A stretch of 14,458 nt of DNA from CAIXYX01 sp043806415. GTDB lineage: Archaea > Micrarchaeota > Micrarchaeia > Anstonellales > Anstonellaceae. A program made the translations under genes and the position numbers. Positions 11,890-14,458 of the stretch are shown here, one piece after another. The stretch covers positions 1 to 14,458 of the forward strand of contig JAZDHB010000008.1 in assembly GCA_043806415.1 (NCBI GenBank), written 5' to 3'. The notes below the pieces were generated by a model that saw only the letters and a list, made by a program, of their open reading frames with translations, searched no databases and was not told the DNA's origin. Each line of letters opens with the position of its first letter. Position 1 is the first letter of the stretch.

Positions 11890-12966
11890 ATGGACCCGGA
11901 CAAAAAAGCGATACTGGTTCTTTCGGACGGATCCGTTTATCACGGACAGGGATTGGGAGCCCTCAGCGAGCGCGCGGGCGAGCTGGTGTTCAACACCTCC
12001 ATGACCGGCTATCAGGAGGCCCTGACCGACCCCTCGTACGCCGGGCAGATTTTGATGATGACCTATCCGCTCATCGGAAATTACGGCTTGAACAAGGAGT
12101 GGGTGGAAAGCGGGAGGGTGCACGTGGAGGGCTTCTGCGTGCGAAAGGATTACGGCCAGCCCAGGCATCAGGGGAGCGGATCCAACCTCGACAAATACCT
12201 AGAGGACAACGGCGTTCCGGGCATCGCCGGGCTGGACACGCGCGCCATCACGAAAAAAATCCGCGAGCATGGCGTGATGCCGGCCGCCCTGTGCGCGTAT
12301 GACGCGAAGAAGGAGGCCGACATCCCGGCCCTTCTTGCGCGGGCCAAGCGGACGCAATACAGCGAGCTGGATTACGTGAGCAAGGTGAGCGTGGATAAGA
12401 TGCAGGTGCACGGGAAAGGCACGAAGAAGGTCGCCCTGCTCGACTACGGAGTGAAAGGGAATATCGTGCGCGAGCTGAACGCGCGAGGCTGCCAGGTGCT
12501 CGTATTCCCGGCCTCGGCCACGGCGCAGGAGATCGAATCGTACGATGCGGACGGCATTCTGCTTTCCAACGGGCCCGGGGATCCGGCGCGGCTGGGGGAG
12601 ACGGTGCGCGAAATAAAAAAGATGATGGATTACCCCATCATGGGGATTTGCCTGGGCCACCAGCTGCTCGGCCAGATCGCCGGCAAGACGTATAAACTAA
12701 AATTCGGCCACCGCGGCGCGAACCATCCGGTGCTGGACAGGGAATTGGACCGGGTGGTCATCACCACGCAGAACCACGGATTCTCGGTGGACGAGAAATC
12801 GCTGGGAAAGGACTGGAAGGCGACGCACATCAACCTGAACGACAGGACGCTCGAAGGCATGGCGCACAGATCGTTGCCCATCTTCTCGGTGCAATACCAC
12901 CCGGAAGCGCATCCCGGCCCGAGGGATTCGATGTACCTGTTCGACAAATTCGTCAAAGAATTATGA
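11890..12966 (+). CDS. carA: Carbamoyl-phosphate synthase small (glutaminase) subunit
   Basis: 358 residues, full length for CarA. It hydrolyses glutamine and channels ammonia to CarB for carbamoyl phosphate, the precursor of arginine and pyrimidines. The N-terminal CarA domain is clear: LSDGSVYHGQGLGA (11-24), GELVFNTSMTGYQEALTDPSYAGQI (30-54), MTYPLIGNYG (57-66) and GIAGLDTRAITKKIREHG (111-128). The class I glutamine amidotransferase domain has LSNGPGDP (225-232), the nucleophile Cys254 in MGICLGHQLLG, TQNHGFSV (293-300) and His337/Glu339 in QYHPEA. All catalytic residues are present. The SD GGTGGGAGG lies 9 nt before the ATG. carB follows after 23 nt. Confidence 0.97.
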   Translation: MDPDKKAILVLSDGSVYHGQGLGALSERAGELVFNTSMTGYQEALTDPSYAGQILMMTYPLIGNYGLNKEWVESGRVHVEGFCVRKDYGQPRHQGSGSNLDKYLEDNGVPGIAGLDTRAITKKIREHGVMPAALCAYDAKKEADIPALLARAKRTQYSELDYVSKVSVDKMQVHGKGTKKVALLDYGVKGNIVRELNARGCQVLVFPASATAQEIESYDADGILLSNGPGDPARLGETVREIKKMMDYPIMGICLGHQLLGQIAGKTYKLKFGHRGANHPVLDRELDRVVITTQNHGFSVDEKSLGKDWKATHINLNDRTLEGMAHRSLPIFSVQYHPEAHPGPRDSMYLFDKFVKEL

Positions 12967-12989
12967 AGACAGGATAGAGCTTGATTTTT

Positions 12990-14458
12990 ATGCCCATCGA
13001 CAAAACCATCAAAAAAGTGCTGGTCATCGGCTCCGGACCCATCGTCATCGGCCAGTCGGCCGAATTCGACTATTCCGGCTCCCAGGCGTGCAAGGCATTG
13101 CGCGAGGAGGGCGTGCATGTCGTGCTGCTCAACTCGAATCCCGCCACCATCCAGACCGACCCGGAGATGGCGGACACCATTTACGTCGAGCCGGTGACCC
13201 CGGACGTGCTGCTCAAGATCATCGAGAAGGAGAAGCCGGACGGGCTCATCGCCACCATGGGCGGACAGACCGCGCTCAACCTGGCGATGGACATGCACCG
13301 CCAGGGCGTGCTGGAGAAGAACGGCGTGCGCCTCCTGGGCACGGGCATCAGTGCCATCGAGATGGCCGAGGACCGGGGGCTTTTTTCGAAAATGCTCAAG
13401 GAGATCGGCGAGCCCATCCTGGACAGCGTGGCGGCCATGACGCACGAGGAAGCGGAGGAATTTTCCAGGACGCATCCCTTCCCGCTCATCCTGCGTCCCG
13501 CCTTCACGCTGGGCGGCACGGGCGGCGGCATCGCCCGGGACCAGCAGGAATTCGACGAGCTGCTCAAGCTGGGATTCACGCTCTCGCCCAACCACCAGAT
13601 CCTCATCGAGGAGAGCGTGCTGGGCTGGGGCGAATTCGAATACGAGATGATGCGCGACGCGAACGACAGCTGCATCACCATCTGCAACATGGAGAACGTG
13701 GACCCGATGGGCGTGCATACCGGCGAGTCGGTGGTGGTGGCCCCCTCGCAGACCCTCTGCGACGACGAGCACCAGCGCCTGCGCAGCGCGGCGATCAGGA
13801 TCATCCGCTCGCTTAACATCGTGGGCGGATGCAACATCCAGTTCGCCCTCAACCAGAAAAAGGGGGAATACGTGGTGGTCGAGGTGAACCCGCGCCTTTC
13901 GCGCTCCTCCGCCCTCGCCTCCAAGGCCACGGGCTACCCCATCGCGCGGGTGGCCGCCAAGATCGCGCTGGGCTACCGCCTCGACGAGATATCCAATTCA
14001 GTCACCAAGACCACGCCCGCCTCGTTCGAGCCGGCGCTGGATTATTGCGTCGTGAAGATACCCCGCTGGCCCTTCGACAAGATGCCGCAGGGGGAACGCC
14101 GCTTGGGCACCCAGATGAAGAGCACGGGCGAAGTGATGGCGATCGGGAGGACGTTCGAGGAAGCCTACCTCAAGGCGGCGCGCAGCCTCGAGCAGAAAGC
14201 GCCCAAGATAAAGGACTCGCAGATTGAGGATCATTTGAGCGCGCCCACGGATCTGAGGATATTGGCGATTTTGCAGGCCTTGCGGAACGGAATGGAGCCG
14301 CAGGAGATCCAGCGGATCACCGCGATCCACCGATGGTTCATCGACCGGTTCGCCGGGATCGTCAGCATGGAGAAGAGGCTCGCGGGCGGCCCGCTCGCGC
14401 CGGCGCTGCTTCTCGAGGCCAAGCGGATGGGCTTCTCGGACGAGGGCATCGGGAGGCT
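12990..14458 (+). CDS. carB: Carbamoyl-phosphate synthase large subunit (3' end outside window)
   Basis: The first 489 codons of a protein usually about 1,070 residues long; the frame is open to the window edge. It uses bicarbonate, ATP and ammonia from CarA to make carbamoyl phosphate. Visible: pre-ATP-grasp domain KVLVIGSGPIVIGQSAEFDY (9-28) and SNPATIQTDPEMADTIYVEP (49-68), MGGQTALNLA (90-99), the first ATP-grasp domain with RPAFTLGGTGGGIA (169-182), EESVLGWGEFEYEMMRD (207-223), NMENVDPMGVHTGES (233-247) and the active-site stretch VVEVNPRLSRSSALASKATG (296-315), then the beginning of the helical oligomerisation domain (about 405 onward). No break or frameshift is seen. ATG 12990 has only a weak upstream AGGA but fits the family start. 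It is cotranscribed with carA. Confidence 0.97.
   Translation, partial: MPIDKTIKKVLVIGSGPIVIGQSAEFDYSGSQACKALREEGVHVVLLNSNPATIQTDPEMADTIYVEPVTPDVLLKIIEKEKPDGLIATMGGQTALNLAMDMHRQGVLEKNGVRLLGTGISAIEMAEDRGLFSKMLKEIGEPILDSVAAMTHEEAEEFSRTHPFPLILRPAFTLGGTGGGIARDQQEFDELLKLGFTLSPNHQILIEESVLGWGEFEYEMMRDANDSCITICNMENVDPMGVHTGESVVVAPSQTLCDDEHQRLRSAAIRIIRSLNIVGGCNIQFALNQKKGEYVVVEVNPRLSRSSALASKATGYPIARVAAKIALGYRLDEISNSVTKTTPASFEPALDYCVVKIPRWPFDKMPQGERRLGTQMKSTGEVMAIGRTFEEAYLKAARSLEQKAPKIKDSQIEDHLSAPTDLRILAILQALRNGMEPQEIQRITAIHRWFIDRFAGIVSMEKRLAGGPLAPALLLEAKRMGFSDEGIGR

Noticed and set aside
12630..13772. 380-codon minus-strand frame opposite carA and carB
   Set aside because: It is antisense to two unmistakable genes, with no SD or recognisable motif.

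Overview
The window looks like GC-rich chromosomal DNA, most likely from an archaeon, perhaps one of the small-genome DPANN-type lineages. The evidence is indirect. Three genes have an AT-rich TATA-like box about 21-29 nt upstream of the ATG and no Shine-Dalgarno (SD) site, as expected for leaderless archaeal transcripts. There are long U-tract terminators without strong hairpins. Three lipobox proteins carry several N-glycosylation sequons (N-x-S/T). A BofA-family membrane protein is present. The deoxyhypusine-synthase-family protein is of the bacterial-like subtype, so a bacterial host or lateral gene transfer remains possible. All calls were made by reading the sequence; no database search was run.

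Layout. Positions 1-357 hold the 3' end of a probable transposase, its terminator and a structured intergenic stretch. A minus-strand pair follows (3154 to 358): a secreted transglutaminase-like lipoprotein and, 4 nt after its stop codon, an Ig-like-domain lipoprotein. This first 3.2 kb is visibly less GC-rich than the rest. An MFS transporter (4520 to 3288, minus) and an ECF-type membrane S-component-like protein (4603-5208, plus) diverge from an 82-nt region with a dyad. Next come a deoxyhypusine-synthase-like enzyme (GTG start at 6256, minus), an A-rich spacer acting as U-tracts on the minus strand, and a BofA-like protein (6802 to 6551, minus). A repeat-rich spacer (6803-7118) may encode a 36-residue peptide.

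A minus-strand cluster follows: a ComEC-like metallo-beta-lactamase-fold lipoprotein that has lost its metal ligands (10748 to 9702), a ROK-family sugar-kinase homologue lacking the usual zinc-binding segment (9641 to 8607), and a CPA2-type cation/proton antiporter (8558 to 7119). On the plus strand a divergent promoter region with tandem TATA-like repeats precedes a small TPR-like protein and a YjbQ-family enzyme, which form an operon. A 274-nt spacer with alternative hairpins leads to carA and the first 489 codons of carB, the two subunits of carbamoyl-phosphate synthase (arginine and pyrimidine synthesis).

The most interesting items are the degenerate ComEC-like pseudoenzyme, the altered active site of the deoxyhypusine-synthase-like protein, a GC palindrome with a T-tract present three times (once inside a coding region), an identical 9-nt promoter box at identical distance before two genes, and several short tandem duplications at gene 3' ends. 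I found no CRISPR array, tRNA, rRNA or recognisable complete mobile element.
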